Part shown: positions 35,850-45,490 of the stretch, piece by piece | Position numbering within the stretch: the first letter of the stretch is position 1 | Layout of the letters: every line of letters begins with the position of its first letter | DNA from: Erysipelotrichales bacterium | GTDB taxonomy: Bacteria; Bacillota_I; Bacilli_A; Erysipelotrichales; Erysipelotrichaceae | DNA: 64,000 bases | Reading direction: 5' to 3' | Assembly: GCA_910576855.1 (NCBI GenBank) | Contig: CAJTJP010000002.1 | Coordinates: forward strand, 1-64,000 | Made by a program: the position numbers and the translations under genes | Notes under the pieces: generated by a model | What the model was told of the DNA's origin: nothing | Database searches by the model: none | The model's input: the letters and a program-made list of their open reading frames with translations, nothing else

Positions 35850-36857
35850 CTATTGCTTTACTCGTCCTGCACCGATTAAGTGCTGTTGCCAGTAACTACT
35901 ACTTAGGTCTGCATATCCTATCGGGTCGCCTGCATGGTACATCTGGTTATTTCCCACATATATTCCCACATGGGTTACATACGAACCAGCATTATAGGTG
36001 GAATGGAAAAACACCAAGTCCCCAGCCTTTGCCTGCGAGAGTGGAAGATGTTGGGTAGCGTCATACTGTGCTTGTGCGGTTCTCGGTAAAGAGATACCAG
36101 CTTTTCCATAGCACCATTGTACAAGTCCGCTACAATCAAAGGAAGTGTTCGGGTTACTGCCACCATACACATACTTCCAGCCTTGATATTTCAACGCTTC
36201 ATTCATAATCGCTTGTGCCGTCGCATTATCAAAGTGTGCCACGGTCAGATATTGATTGACTAATTCCACATAGAACATATTTCCATAGCCATACCGCCAG
36301 CCCCCGTTCTTCGCAACAGCTATCGGGTTGGTGTAGGTTACTTTCTTTCCACCCGATTTCTCACGGGCAAAATTTTCCGCAAGATTAAAAGTGTGTTTCT
36401 TTCCTTTTCCTGCCACATATCCCACATAGCCACCGCCATAGTTATAGGACTGTATCGCTACATTCAAATCGTCGATACCTTGATTTTTGCAGGAAGAAAG
36501 CAGGGACGCAAAATATTTACACCCCTGCTTGATTGAGCTTTCCGTATCTAAAGAGTTGGGCGGTAAACCCAAACTTTCCGAACTCTGCATAACATCTTCC
36601 GCCGTACCGCCACTTTCTACTTGAATGATAGCCAGTAGCACATTGACATACTCGGAAATGTTGTATTCTCTGGCGTATTTTTCTACCATAGGCTGATGTT
36701 TCAAGACTTCTGCGGATAAATTCATACCCGTAATGCCAGAAGAAAAATTGCTGTTCTCGTCGTCGCTGTCCGCACTAATCAAGACACCAAAGAAAAGCAC
36801 CAGAGAAAAGAGGATAGGAAACAGAGTGCCAATAAGAGCGATATGTTTCAGTTTCAT
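35850..36857 (-). CDS. Conjugation cell-wall hydrolase, lysozyme-like plus NlpC/P60 (Tn916 Orf14)
   Basis: The 335 residues have an N-terminal membrane helix, then a lytic-transglycosylase-type domain (catalytic Glu in IIQVESGG, near residue 82). The C-terminal NlpC/P60 domain has Cys in SFDCSGLVQW near 235 and His in YVTHVGIYVG. It opens the peptidoglycan for the mating pore. It overlaps orf15 by four bases. Confidence 0.92.
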   Translation of the reverse strand: MKLKHIALIGTLFPILFSLVLFFGVLISADSDDENSNFSSGITGMNLSAEVLKHQPMVEKYAREYNISEYVNVLLAIIQVESGGTAEDVMQSSESLGLPPNSLDTESSIKQGCKYFASLLSSCKNQGIDDLNVAIQSYNYGGGYVGYVAGKGKKHTFNLAENFAREKSGGKKVTYTNPIAVAKNGGWRYGYGNMFYVELVNQYLTVAHFDNATAQAIMNEALKYQGWKYVYGGSNPNTSFDCSGLVQWCYGKAGISLPRTAQAQYDATQHLPLSQAKAGDLVFFHSTYNAGSYVTHVGIYVGNNQMYHAGDPIGYADLSSSYWQQHLIGAGRVKQ

Positions 36858-39043
36858 TTTTTCTTCTGTCCTTTCTTCGTTACAAGGTTACGGGTTTTCT
36901 CTAAGGTCTGCTGGTTCTTCTGGACGGTCTGGGTCTGCTGAACCTTTGTCCTGCGGTCTTTGGTGTCATTCTGGCGTGTTTCCTGCGATACCACTTTTTC
37001 TACATTCTGCCTATGTACTGGCTGTGTAGGCTGGGTCGCTTTTCTATCAGAAGCACCAGAAGATAACGGACGCTCTTTTACAACATTCGTCTTGACTGGC
37101 TCACTTGCTTTTGAAGTGGTCGCTGTGGCAGGGCGTTTGACTTCCTGCGTTTTTTCCGCACTCGGCTTTGAAGCTGTGGCTGGTCGCTCATGGGGACGGG
37201 TAGCTCCCGTTGTCGCTGATCCGTCAGCCTTTCGCTGTGCCTGCCTTGCTTCTTGTGCCTTTTGAAGCTCCATACGTTTGTCAGCGATATTCTGTCTATG
37301 CTGTTCCTGCTTTTCCAAACGTCCCGTCTGTCTGGACTGCTGTTCCTGCACCATACCACGCTTAAAGTCGGACACGCTTGACTTTGCCTTTTCCTTTGCG
37401 GAATACACCGCATAAGCGGTCTGTGTCGGCATATCCTTGATATTCTCTTTGACAGCATTTGCCTTGTCTTTTACTTTATTTTTCGTATCTAAGACAGCCC
37501 CCACCTTTGAACCTGCACGCTGTCCCATGCTGGAAGTGGAATTGCCCCGACTGTCTTTTGTGGCTGTGTTCCTTGTCGGTTTTCTGTTTGAAATCGTGCT
37601 ACCTGCCACCGCACCAGCAACACCGCCAGCAGTAACCGCACCAGCAAGCCGTCTTTCCATACGCCTAGCTCTATGTCGCATAAACAGATATGGTCTGCGG
37701 AATATCCTGCGTCCCATATTTTGACTGTCGCCAGCGTTCAAAGAGAACATATTCATTAAGTCGCCCAGCTTGATAAAGATACCTGCAAAACACACTATCT
37801 GTAAGAACGCCACCATAAAAAACGGGTACTCTTTGGAGATGTTATAAAACATACTGGAAATACTAAACGCCACCGTTACAATGAGCGTTATTCCTGCCCG
37901 TGTCATTATGGTATTAAACACCCTCACGATTGCCTGCTTTGCCAGATTTTCTTGACTAGGTATCATAGAAAGAAGAAAACTGATAGGTAAAAACATAGCG
38001 AAGATAATAAAAAGTATCTGGCTTAACATCATTATCCCTGTCAGTAGGAATACAAAGATTGTGATACCTATATTAAAAATGAATAGGAAGAACACCATGC
38101 CTAAACGGTTCACGACCTGCGGTATCGTCAGATTGTTGTTGTCGTTGTCCTCGATTTCTGTTTTCACGACTTCTTCTCTGGTTTTCCCGTCCTCGTCCTC
38201 TGGACTTGCCGATACAAGAGCTTCCACACGGTCTGTCCCGATTTCCTCTGCATTGCTGTTACCGAATTGAAGTAAGAGCCACGGCTGTTCCACTTGAATA
38301 GAAAATAAGCTGTCCCGTATCAAGTCCACGCTGTCCTTGCCCTCACTGTCAGAGTTGGGGAGCATGATTTTTGTTCCCAAATCAAGTGAAGCGGTACTGA
38401 TGTCTGATGAAAATTCATTTATCTTCTTGATGTAGTCGGGAGCATAGGCAATAAACGAAGCGGACAGCACGAACACCACAAGAAAATTGATAACCGCTTG
38501 AACTGCTTTGCTGGTTTCTCTTTTTATCAGTCCCGTATAGGCAACATAAATACCAATGATTAAAATTATCAGTAATAGAGAACCTACATAAAATCCCGTA
38601 CTCCCAAAGCCATTCTCGGTAACGCCTGCAAGGGTCTGTATGCTTTTTCCGATACTGTCTGCCATATCGTTAATGAAGTCCAGTTTATAGGCTTCCTGCA
38701 CTACATAACCCGTGGCATTGCTTAAATAAAGGCTTATCGTCCAGACAAAGTTGGTAATGCAGTAAAGCCCGTACTGTACCGATTTTCCAATCCCGTCCAG
38801 CCAGTTCCACGGAAGCCACGACCAGCTATTATCTACATAAAAATCAAGCTGGTAGTTGGAAAGGGGATATTTTGAGTAAAGATTTTCTGCGTTTATGGTA
38901 TCGTCCACAAGCCCCGTCGCATGAGCCACCGTCCCCAGAAGTGAAAGCAGGATAAGGGAGAGTGCCACCACGAACAGAGCCATTTTGAGAAAGTGGAAAA
39001 TCTTCTTTTTTGTGAACGCACCTTTTATCCTTTCTTTCATCAC
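36854..39043 (-). CDS. Conjugation membrane protein, VirB6-like (Tn916 Orf15)
   Basis: The 729 residues have a signal-like N-terminus and about seven or eight membrane helices up to residue 450. A long basic, Gln/Lys/Arg-rich, low-complexity cytosolic tail (about 470-729) follows. The layout matches the CD3337/EF1877 mobilome membrane protein family. It is the channel component of the Gram-positive type IV secretion system. It overlaps orf16 and orf14 by four bases each (ATGA), so all are coupled. Confidence 0.9.
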   Translation of the reverse strand: MMKERIKGAFTKKKIFHFLKMALFVVALSLILLSLLGTVAHATGLVDDTINAENLYSKYPLSNYQLDFYVDNSWSWLPWNWLDGIGKSVQYGLYCITNFVWTISLYLSNATGYVVQEAYKLDFINDMADSIGKSIQTLAGVTENGFGSTGFYVGSLLLIILIIGIYVAYTGLIKRETSKAVQAVINFLVVFVLSASFIAYAPDYIKKINEFSSDISTASLDLGTKIMLPNSDSEGKDSVDLIRDSLFSIQVEQPWLLLQFGNSNAEEIGTDRVEALVSASPEDEDGKTREEVVKTEIEDNDNNNLTIPQVVNRLGMVFFLFIFNIGITIFVFLLTGIMMLSQILFIIFAMFLPISFLLSMIPSQENLAKQAIVRVFNTIMTRAGITLIVTVAFSISSMFYNISKEYPFFMVAFLQIVCFAGIFIKLGDLMNMFSLNAGDSQNMGRRIFRRPYLFMRHRARRMERRLAGAVTAGGVAGAVAGSTISNRKPTRNTATKDSRGNSTSSMGQRAGSKVGAVLDTKNKVKDKANAVKENIKDMPTQTAYAVYSAKEKAKSSVSDFKRGMVQEQQSRQTGRLEKQEQHRQNIADKRMELQKAQEARQAQRKADGSATTGATRPHERPATASKPSAEKTQEVKRPATATTSKASEPVKTNVVKERPLSSGASDRKATQPTQPVHRQNVEKVVSQETRQNDTKDRRTKVQQTQTVQKNQQTLEKTRNLVTKKGQKKK

Positions 39044-41490
39044 TCCACCTCATTTCTCTGTACGGGTGGTCTGGTATCAAAGGCGTGTAGCAGTTCTTCA
39101 AAGACGGGGTGTATCTGCACCACACCGACACGCCCATATAAGTCCTGCAATAAGCATTGTCCGTTCTCCAAATCACGAAGCCGTTTCTGGTTGTTTTCGT
39201 CGTCCTTGTCGATACCGAAAAATTCTAAGGTCTGTTTTATCTCGTTGATGTCAGTAGAACGAAAGGCAAACTTCAAGCCGATATTGTTTTTCAGACTTTC
39301 CTTTGACACGTCGCCAGAAGATTGTGTAACGAAATAAACGCCTGCCTGCATAGCTCGTCCAGCACGAACCAGCTTGTTAGAGAGCGTTTCTCCTTGTGCC
39401 ACATTTAAGAACGCCCACGCTTCATCAAGGTCTACAATCTTAAAAATGCTTCTGTCGCTATGAATGAAGTCGAGTGCAAAGGTACTAATCACAATCAGCA
39501 TAGACACCGATAATAATTCAATGGTTGTGTATTCATTAAAAGTGGTGTCTTTATCTGGCAATACTAAGTCCGCTACTTGAATGATATTGAGCTGATTATC
39601 TAGGCTGATTGTATTTTTTACTGTCCCGTCTGAAAACAATAAATGTGCAAAATCATAGTTCGTAAAACTGGCAATATGATTTGCAATATGGTTCGCAATC
39701 GGAGTATTTTCTTTCCGTAATTCTGTGATAACATTTAACAGCCCTCGGTGTTCGCTTTCAGATACATTGCTGATTGCACTAATAAGCACAGGAAATTTAT
39801 CTCCGTCACGGGTAGAGATACCCGTTAAGAATGTTAAAATTTCTTTTGCCAGCGTCGCTCCGTCCTCTTTGTCTTTCATAATCACAAATGGGTCAAGAAG
39901 TCCTGCATTGTCCTTGTCGCTGGTTAAGTTTACGATATTGATTTCATGGGCTATCTCTGGGAGCGTTTCTTTCCAGTTGCCACGCTCTGATTTTGGGTCT
40001 AAGATAACCGCTTGTCCCCCAAAGAGAACCGAATAATACACAAGAAGATTGTTGCAGAACGATTTCCCACCGCCAAGCGAACCGACAAAAGCAGAAGCTA
40101 AAGCGTTGGTAACTGTACCTTTTATACCTTGACTGGCAAGGGACGGTTGCAGGTACACATTTCTTCCCGTATCAACGGAATAGCCCATATAGATACCCGT
40201 AGTTTCCCCTAACTGCTGTGTCGCACCAAAACCAAGCCCAGCTAGAAAATCTGATTTTACATACTGCACATAGTCATTGATATATCGCTTGCTGGCTGGA
40301 AGAAATTCAGAATGAAGCCCCAGCATATCCCCAGCAGGACGCACCAGCTTTACATTGAGGTCGTCGTAAAAGTCCTTGACTTCATCACAACGGCGTTTCA
40401 GCTCGTCAAGATCGGGTGCAGACACCCGTATCACGTAGCTTAACTTATACATACTTTCTTTGCTCTGGTCTAAGTCTGTTTCCAGCTCGTCCACGCTGTC
40501 TAAAGCGTCCACCACATTTGAGCTGGTTTCACTTCCAGCTTGATAAGCGTGATTATCCAAATCTTTCAATTCCTTTTTCTTGTTGCGGACTGTCGTTAAT
40601 GCTTTTCGGTTCTCCACGATTTCTACATTCATAGAAGTATCAACGGGGAATGTGAATTGCTGTTGCTGGAAATAGAAGATTTCAGACGACGGAAAATCAA
40701 GCTCCCCGACAATCGCATTGACAGTAAAATAGGACACATAGCTTTCCTTGTCCTCATGTTCCAATCTTAAATACCGCTGGCTTTCCTCAATCACACACCT
40801 TGTCGGACGGATAAGGTCGTAGTATTTTATCAGCGTTTCTTTCTGTAATTTTTTCTTTGGTAGCTGGTACTCATAATCTTCATAGGCGATACCGTCCCTG
40901 CCGTAAAGATGTTCCATGAGATACCCAAAATCATTGATTTCCAAGCGACGCACCTTAAAGCGACGGGAGATTTTATTTTCCAGTAACTTTTCCATTTTCA
41001 TGTAACGGTTGATTTCATCATTCGGCATGGAAACAAAATCATTCATCAGCGTGTGGTTCACTTCATGGAGAAATTCCGTGAACGTCAGCCACGCCGATTT
41101 TTTGATGTTCTTCAGATTGAGCTGTTCTTCTGTAACCATGAGCTTAAAGCCAAGAAAAAAGCGGTAGTCCACTTGATTGTCCCCAATCATAGATACTAAC
41201 TCTTCGGTCTGTTCGTTTATCTTCTGATAGGCAACTTCCTTTAATTTTCCAGTTACCAGCTTCTTTGACTGCTCCTGCTGACTGCGGATTGAGCTTTCTG
41301 TGGCAATCTGCAAGGCATGAATTTTACCCTCACGGGACTGTGCGATTAGCTGTCGGAAACTGTCATGTACGATAAATTTCTGCTCTGCGGATAGGAAAGA
41401 ATAATTGTATGGTATCAGCTCATAGTAGGCGAACACCTCATTGTCCTTGTTCCAGACAAGGTTATTGTCAATATATTTTATCGGGAACAT
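39040..41490 (-). CDS. VirB4-type conjugation ATPase (Tn916 Orf16)
   Basis: The 816 residues include Walker A in GSLGGGKSFCNN (near residue 470) and Walker B in IFKIVDLDEAWAFLN (near 680). The motif VTQSSGDVSKESL is a sensor-like segment. It powers DNA transfer and channel assembly at the inner membrane face. Its start overlaps the end of orf17 by 23 bases. Confidence 0.93.
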   Translation of the reverse strand: MFPIKYIDNNLVWNKDNEVFAYYELIPYNYSFLSAEQKFIVHDSFRQLIAQSREGKIHALQIATESSIRSQQEQSKKLVTGKLKEVAYQKINEQTEELVSMIGDNQVDYRFFLGFKLMVTEEQLNLKNIKKSAWLTFTEFLHEVNHTLMNDFVSMPNDEINRYMKMEKLLENKISRRFKVRRLEINDFGYLMEHLYGRDGIAYEDYEYQLPKKKLQKETLIKYYDLIRPTRCVIEESQRYLRLEHEDKESYVSYFTVNAIVGELDFPSSEIFYFQQQQFTFPVDTSMNVEIVENRKALTTVRNKKKELKDLDNHAYQAGSETSSNVVDALDSVDELETDLDQSKESMYKLSYVIRVSAPDLDELKRRCDEVKDFYDDLNVKLVRPAGDMLGLHSEFLPASKRYINDYVQYVKSDFLAGLGFGATQQLGETTGIYMGYSVDTGRNVYLQPSLASQGIKGTVTNALASAFVGSLGGGKSFCNNLLVYYSVLFGGQAVILDPKSERGNWKETLPEIAHEINIVNLTSDKDNAGLLDPFVIMKDKEDGATLAKEILTFLTGISTRDGDKFPVLISAISNVSESEHRGLLNVITELRKENTPIANHIANHIASFTNYDFAHLLFSDGTVKNTISLDNQLNIIQVADLVLPDKDTTFNEYTTIELLSVSMLIVISTFALDFIHSDRSIFKIVDLDEAWAFLNVAQGETLSNKLVRAGRAMQAGVYFVTQSSGDVSKESLKNNIGLKFAFRSTDINEIKQTLEFFGIDKDDENNQKRLRDLENGQCLLQDLYGRVGVVQIHPVFEELLHAFDTRPPVQRNEVE

Positions 41491-41866
41491 AGTTCACACT
41501 CCTTACTGCCGTGATTGTTTCATTGAGTATCTGCTTATGCAGTTTTACGGCTTTTCCTGCATAAGTGATTTTAGGTCGCAGGGCATAGGTTATCTGTGAT
41601 TTCAAAAAGCTGTACGGCTTCTTTCCGTCAAAGGTTTTCTGCGACATAAACCAAGTGAGAGCAACGGGAATACCTAAATATTTGAGAAATGCTCCCTCAA
41701 TCATGGAAAGTGGGGGAATATCCCCAAACAGAATGATGATAAATTCTGTAATCACAAACCATGTAATCTGTGTAAAGGTAACGGGAAAGGGCAAGTTAAA
41801 GTCATTGATTGCATACAAGACTTTTTCCACGTTCCAGATACCCGTGTAGCTTTTAATCTTTTTCAA
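41468..41866 (-). CDS. TcpE family conjugation protein (Tn916 Orf17)
   Basis: The 132-residue protein has two membrane helices (about 33-75) and a basic C-terminus (FDGKKPYSFLKSQITY), as in TcpE proteins. It helps localise the transfer ATPases. Position between ardA and orf16 is as in Tn916. Confidence 0.85.
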   Translation of the reverse strand: MKKIKSYTGIWNVEKVLYAINDFNLPFPVTFTQITWFVITEFIIILFGDIPPLSMIEGAFLKYLGIPVALTWFMSQKTFDGKKPYSFLKSQITYALRPKITYAGKAVKLHKQILNETITAVRSVNYVPDKIY

Positions 41867-41902
41867 GTTCTTTCAGCTCCTTTCGTAAGTTTCTAAATAG
41901 AA

Positions 41903-41930
41903 AAGGACAGCCATGTTTCAGACTGTCCCT
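41903..41930 (-). terminator. Attenuator hairpin between ardA and orf17
   Basis: On the minus strand GGGACAG pairs with CTGTCC and is followed by TTTTCTATTT. Such intergenic hairpins probably set relative amounts of transfer proteins. Confidence 0.5.
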
Positions 41931-41984
41931 TAAAAGAGAAATACGCTGTCAGTAGCAACAATGCTTGTCGCTGATCTTTCAGCG

Positions 41985-42488
41985 TTAATATGGTATCTCG
42001 CACATACCTCGGCTTGTTTCAATAAAGCAACCGCCCATATCCAAATCTCGCCCGTAGGCTTCATAGTCAATGTAGTTCTGTAAGCTGGGTGGAATATCCC
42101 CAAGTGCCTGCAATTCGTCTATGTAGTAGTAGGCAACGTCTGTCATGGTTTCACAGTCGGGATAATAATAAATATCGTCCTTGTGTTCCACGACTTCTTC
42201 CAGCGTCCCGTAGTGGCTGATAAATTCGTCCAGACACTCTACGATATAGTCGGGAAGTTCCTCTATCATTTCATACATCTCATTGAGTTCTTCAATGGAA
42301 ACATACTCGCCAATCGCAATGGGGAAGTTGTCGGTATCATGGATTGCGTATTCCTCATACTGTTCATTCAAGCCGATTTTTTCTTTCACATCTTCTTCGT
42401 CAATGGGAAACGTGAACCAAGCACCGACTAAATAACCCTCATTGTATTTACCAAGATTAGCAATATAAACCGCCATATCATCAATCAT
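41985..42488 (-). CDS. ardA: Antirestriction protein ArdA (Tn916 Orf18)
   Basis: The 167 residues are strongly acidic (DNA mimic). The first domain is VYIANLGKYNEGYLVGAWFTFPID, followed by acidic helices and the C-terminal DYEAYGRDLDMGG typical of ArdA. It blocks type I restriction enzymes on entry to a new host. The start at 42488 is chosen because GAGGTGG lies just before it. Three more codons upstream are open. Confidence 0.93.
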   Translation of the reverse strand: MIDDMAVYIANLGKYNEGYLVGAWFTFPIDEEDVKEKIGLNEQYEEYAIHDTDNFPIAIGEYVSIEELNEMYEMIEELPDYIVECLDEFISHYGTLEEVVEHKDDIYYYPDCETMTDVAYYYIDELQALGDIPPSLQNYIDYEAYGRDLDMGGCFIETSRGMCEIPY

Positions 42489-42505
42489 AAGCACCACCTC
42501 ATTTC

Positions 42506-43009
42506 CTACTCTGGCAGTTCAAAGATACCGTGTTCCGTTACTAAAAATTTCCCGTGTTCCTGCAAGTGAGAAGCGTAGGCTTCAAAGTCAAAGTAGTATT
42601 CTTGACAGTCCTCGGACAGATGTTTGAACGTCGGGTCGTTCATCAGCTTTTGCCTTGCAACATCTATCATGCTTTTGCAGTCGGGATAAACCGTAATCAC
42701 GTTCCTGCAAATATAAAGTGCTTCTAAATTTTCATATACGGTAAGAAGTGCTGTATATTCTTCCTGCATATCGCTTGAAAGCTGGCGGTACATAAAATCT
42801 AATTCGTTGAGCTGATACACGCTTGTATGTTCGTGGACTTCATCAGCAAAAGGCAACACCTTTTCAATAATGCGGTAATCCCCACTTTCTGAACCGACAC
42901 CTAACTTTTCTTCAAACTCGGCAACATCTATCGGCAAGTCGAACCAGTATGATGTTGTTTCTTCGCCAGTTGTTCCTCTCGTTTCCACCAGCACCCTTGT
43001 TTCCTGCAT
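42506..43009 (-). CDS. Second ArdA-like antirestriction protein
   Basis: The 167-residue acidic protein has the same domain order as the downstream ArdA (YWFDLPIDVAEFEEKL, VYPDCKSMIDVA, FDFEAYASHLQEHG) but clearly different sequence. It has a GAGG ribosome site before 43009. Two diverged ArdA proteins in tandem may cover different restriction enzymes. It overlaps the 3' end of the orf19-like gene by 82 bases. Confidence 0.85.
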   Translation of the reverse strand: MQETRVLVETRGTTGEETTSYWFDLPIDVAEFEEKLGVGSESGDYRIIEKVLPFADEVHEHTSVYQLNELDFMYRQLSSDMQEEYTALLTVYENLEALYICRNVITVYPDCKSMIDVARQKLMNDPTFKHLSEDCQEYYFDFEAYASHLQEHGKFLVTEHGIFELPE

Positions 43010-43224
43010 TGTTCCTCACGTCCTTTCTGTTGTTTCATCACATCTTTTAAGGTCTGGTACGACATACCAAACACATATTTAGAAAAATCTTCTAACTGTC
43101 TTTCTTCATAATTGGCAGGGTTCAGTCGTTTCATTTCCTGCCACACCTTACGCTTGTAAGAGGGAAGGTCAGAAAGATATTCACAACCGACATTTGCCTG
43201 CATATCCTTAAAAATATCGTTCAT
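42928..43224 (-). CDS. Tn916 Orf19-like small protein
   Basis: A 98-residue basic protein, SDLPSYKRKVWQEMKRLN in the first half and KGREEQCRKQGCWWKREE near the end. It matches the position and flavour of the orf19 product of Tn916-like elements. The function is unknown. Its last third overlaps ardA in another frame. Confidence 0.65.
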   Translation of the reverse strand: MNDIFKDMQANVGCEYLSDLPSYKRKVWQEMKRLNPANYEERQLEDFSKYVFGMSYQTLKDVMKQQKGREEQCRKQGCWWKREEQLAKKQHHTGSTCR

Positions 43225-43254
43225 TTCATCACTCCAATCTGAAATTTAGGTATG

Positions 43255-43286
43255 AAAAAAGCAGTCAATCCTAAGACTAACTGCTT
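43255..43286 (-). terminator. Terminator after lspA-like gene
   Basis: On the minus strand AAAGCAGT pairs with ACTGCTTT around a 13-base loop, followed by TTTTTTC. It isolates lspA from orf19 downstream. Confidence 0.75.
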
Positions 43287-43321
43287 TGTGTGTATGGATA
43301 TGAAATTGTAAAAACGAAAGA

Positions 43322-43840
43322 TTACAAGTTAAATTTATTACAGACAAAATACAGATATTCTTTAACCGATATTTCTTTACTATGCAAAATTCCAATAACA
43401 ACAAATATAACTTCTGCAACTGTAAGGTAACAATCTTTCAAATCAAAAATAAACAAGGTCGGTATCTGTAAAAAATCTAAACTTCCTCCCCAAAATAGCT
43501 TATCAATCAAACTGCATAAACTTCCAGCTATTCCACAAATCATTATTACTTTTACCCCAAAACTTGTGCGTGATTTTTTTGTCTGATATAACATATATCC
43601 TGATATAAAGAGGAATAAAACAAGAATATTCAATAAAATTGTAACAAACGGACTTGATAACATTTCAAAAAAATTCCCACCATAAGATAAACGTGTATTT
43701 AATTCTGGATTAAATCTTAAAGTTTTAATCATTATATCAAATTCGCATTTCATAAATAATTTAGAAATCACTATTTTAACAGTTTGGTCAATTATTACCA
43801 ATAACAATATAGGAATAATGAAAGGCTTAAATTTTTTCAT
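43322..43840 (-). CDS. lspA: Signal peptidase II-like protein (LspA family)
   Basis: The 172-residue protein has four membrane helices. The family marks are there: IDQTVKIVIS in the first helix, the NTRLSYGG segment, LCSLIDKLFWGGSLDF and FDLKDCYLTVAEV, with the catalytic aspartates in the last two. The start at 43840 is set by GAGAGGAGC upstream. LspA cleaves lipoprotein signal peptides after lipid attachment. Its presence in the element is not part of core Tn916. Its AT-rich coding and own terminator suggest a later insertion. Confidence 0.82.
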   Translation of the reverse strand: MKKFKPFIIPILLLVIIDQTVKIVISKLFMKCEFDIMIKTLRFNPELNTRLSYGGNFFEMLSSPFVTILLNILVLFLFISGYMLYQTKKSRTSFGVKVIMICGIAGSLCSLIDKLFWGGSLDFLQIPTLFIFDLKDCYLTVAEVIFVVIGILHSKEISVKEYLYFVCNKFNL

Positions 43841-43924
43841 CAATTATAGCTCCTCTCAATTCAAATTTGTTGCTTTCTTCATATCCACATTATACCATTC
43901 TCATATCAGCAACACAATAAAATT

Positions 43925-44146
43925 TTATGCACCGATAATCTTATTGAACAGCTCTAACAGTACATCTTTCACACCGCCAGCATTGAATACCAAGCCGACA
44001 GCAATCAAGGCAACTACCAAGAAGCCGATAAGTTTGGAAAACTCACGCTTGAAACCTAAGTAGATACCGATAACTACAATCGCCATAAGCACTAAGCTCT
44101 GTGCGTTGCTTAAAAACCATTGATACAAATTTTGCCCGAAATTCAT
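43925..44146 (-). CDS. TcpD family membrane protein
   Basis: The 73-residue protein has two membrane helices (about 16-32 and 37-55), with a short tail VKDVLLELFNKIIGA. It is as in the TcpD proteins of Tn916-type elements. Only one base separates it from the next upstream gene. Confidence 0.8.
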   Translation of the reverse strand: MNFGQNLYQWFLSNAQSLVLMAIVVIGIYLGFKREFSKLIGFLVVALIAVGLVFNAGGVKDVLLELFNKIIGA

Positions 44147-44147
44147 G

Positions 44148-44282
44148 TTATTTGTCCTCGCTTTCTTTTAATTGTTTCATTTCATAGTCAGCTTCTTTGC
44201 CGACATTCAAAATACACATCAAGACTACGCCGATACCCATTCCCATAGATACCAGCAGGAAGTCTTTTAATAATACCCACAT
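44148..44282 (-). CDS. DUF3789 small membrane protein, 44 residues
   Basis: Reads MWVLLKDFLLVSMGMGIGV, VLMCILNVGKEAD and YEMKQLKESEDK. A single membrane helix is followed by a charged tail. This small gene is usual between tcpD and the orf20 relaxase gene. A GGAGTG ribosome site precedes it. Confidence 0.8.
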   Translation of the reverse strand: MWVLLKDFLLVSMGMGIGVVLMCILNVGKEADYEMKQLKESEDK

Positions 44283-44293
44283 TTTTATCACTC

Positions 44294-45490
44294 CTAACTT
44301 TCCACCAAATCTTTTGCAGGGGTCGTCTGCTGTTTGATTATCATTTCATGCTTTTCTGTGAGCTTTGCCTGCTGTTCGATTGTTTCCATGTAGTCTGTAC
44401 CGTTTCCCTTATCAATCTTTTTCAGCATTTTTAAGGTCGGTGCTACCTGCCTTTGTACCCAACGCAATGTACGGTCTAAGGTATAAGGCTCTGGCTTTGT
44501 CGTCAGCTTCAAGCTCTGTCTGTTATCGCCGATAAACCAAGCCCAGCGGTCATTGAGTTTCCAGTCATTTTTCCGCTTGTCTGGTTCTTCATCAACAAAC
44601 CGCACATACTGGTTGATGATAGAAAAGGCGGTCTGTTCTGCGTCATAATAGGTCAGCAAATCTCGTACTGCATAGTAGGCACGTTCATTGCGAAGCCGTA
44701 TCTCAAAACGATTGATAATATCCGCTTCTTCCAGAGGTGTCCCTAACTTGACGTACTGCTCATAGTCCTTTTCATAGATACAGAAATATACATCTGATTT
44801 CAGCGACCCAAGATAAAGAGTACGTCCCATATATTCTCTGTCGTCCTCTCTGTGCTTGATAAGCTCGCCCGACTGGTAAAACTTATAACTTCTGCACTTT
44901 CCGATATATTCCCGTTTCCTGCATTTTTCCGCAAGCTCTGGAATATCCAAAATGCCCGTATGGTCGTTGATAGCAAGGTCGATACGCTTCATCACGCCAC
45001 CGTCTATGAGTGCGTCCATAAGAAAGTCATACCAGCTTCTTTGCTGTGCCAGCAGGTAACTTTCAAACTGCCTGCAACCACGCCCCTTTAATTCTAAAAG
45101 GACACCTTTTTCTTCGTCAGCCGACGTATAGATAAAGATGTCCCCTAAAGAGTAATGCTCCGTATAACTGTAATGTCCGTAATCTTCATGGAGCATATAA
45201 TTGATATTCAGTTTTAATATATCTTTGATGATGTGCTGTATATCCAGCGTGGGAAAACGAATTTTCACATAATCAAACAGCATGGTAAGCGGTGCTTCTG
45301 GATTAAACCTTGCCAGTTCTTTATGCAGAGTTTCCAGAAGTTCTTTTGACGGCTTCATTTTTCCGCTTTCTATCTTATTGAGATATTCTCTTGTGATACC
45401 AGAAGCCACCGCCAGCCTGCCTTGTGAGATACCGTAAGAAATCCGTTTCTCCCGTAATTCTTTTATCCATTGTTCTTCATTCAGAACCAT
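44294..45490 (-). CDS. MobT-type relaxase (Tn916 Orf20)
   Basis: The 398 residues have an N-terminal Xre-type HTH (GISQGRLAVASGITREYLNKIE, about 20-42) and a Rep_trans-type nicking domain (about 70-350). It nicks oriT and pilots DNA into the recipient. The predicted start gives a very close GGGGG site; a slightly later start is possible. The oriT region lies directly upstream. Confidence 0.9.
   Translation of the reverse strand: MVLNEEQWIKELREKRISYGISQGRLAVASGITREYLNKIESGKMKPSKELLETLHKELARFNPEAPLTMLFDYVKIRFPTLDIQHIIKDILKLNINYMLHEDYGHYSYTEHYSLGDIFIYTSADEEKGVLLELKGRGCRQFESYLLAQQRSWYDFLMDALIDGGVMKRIDLAINDHTGILDIPELAEKCRKREYIGKCRSYKFYQSGELIKHREDDREYMGRTLYLGSLKSDVYFCIYEKDYEQYVKLGTPLEEADIINRFEIRLRNERAYYAVRDLLTYYDAEQTAFSIINQYVRFVDEEPDKRKNDWKLNDRWAWFIGDNRQSLKLTTKPEPYTLDRTLRWVQRQVAPTLKMLKKIDKGNGTDYMETIEQQAKLTEKHEMIIKQQTTPAKDLVES

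Noticed and set aside
35324-36058. Plus-strand 244-codon frame opposite orf13 and orf14
   Set aside because: It overlaps two well-supported conjugation genes and has no recognisable protein or ribosome site.
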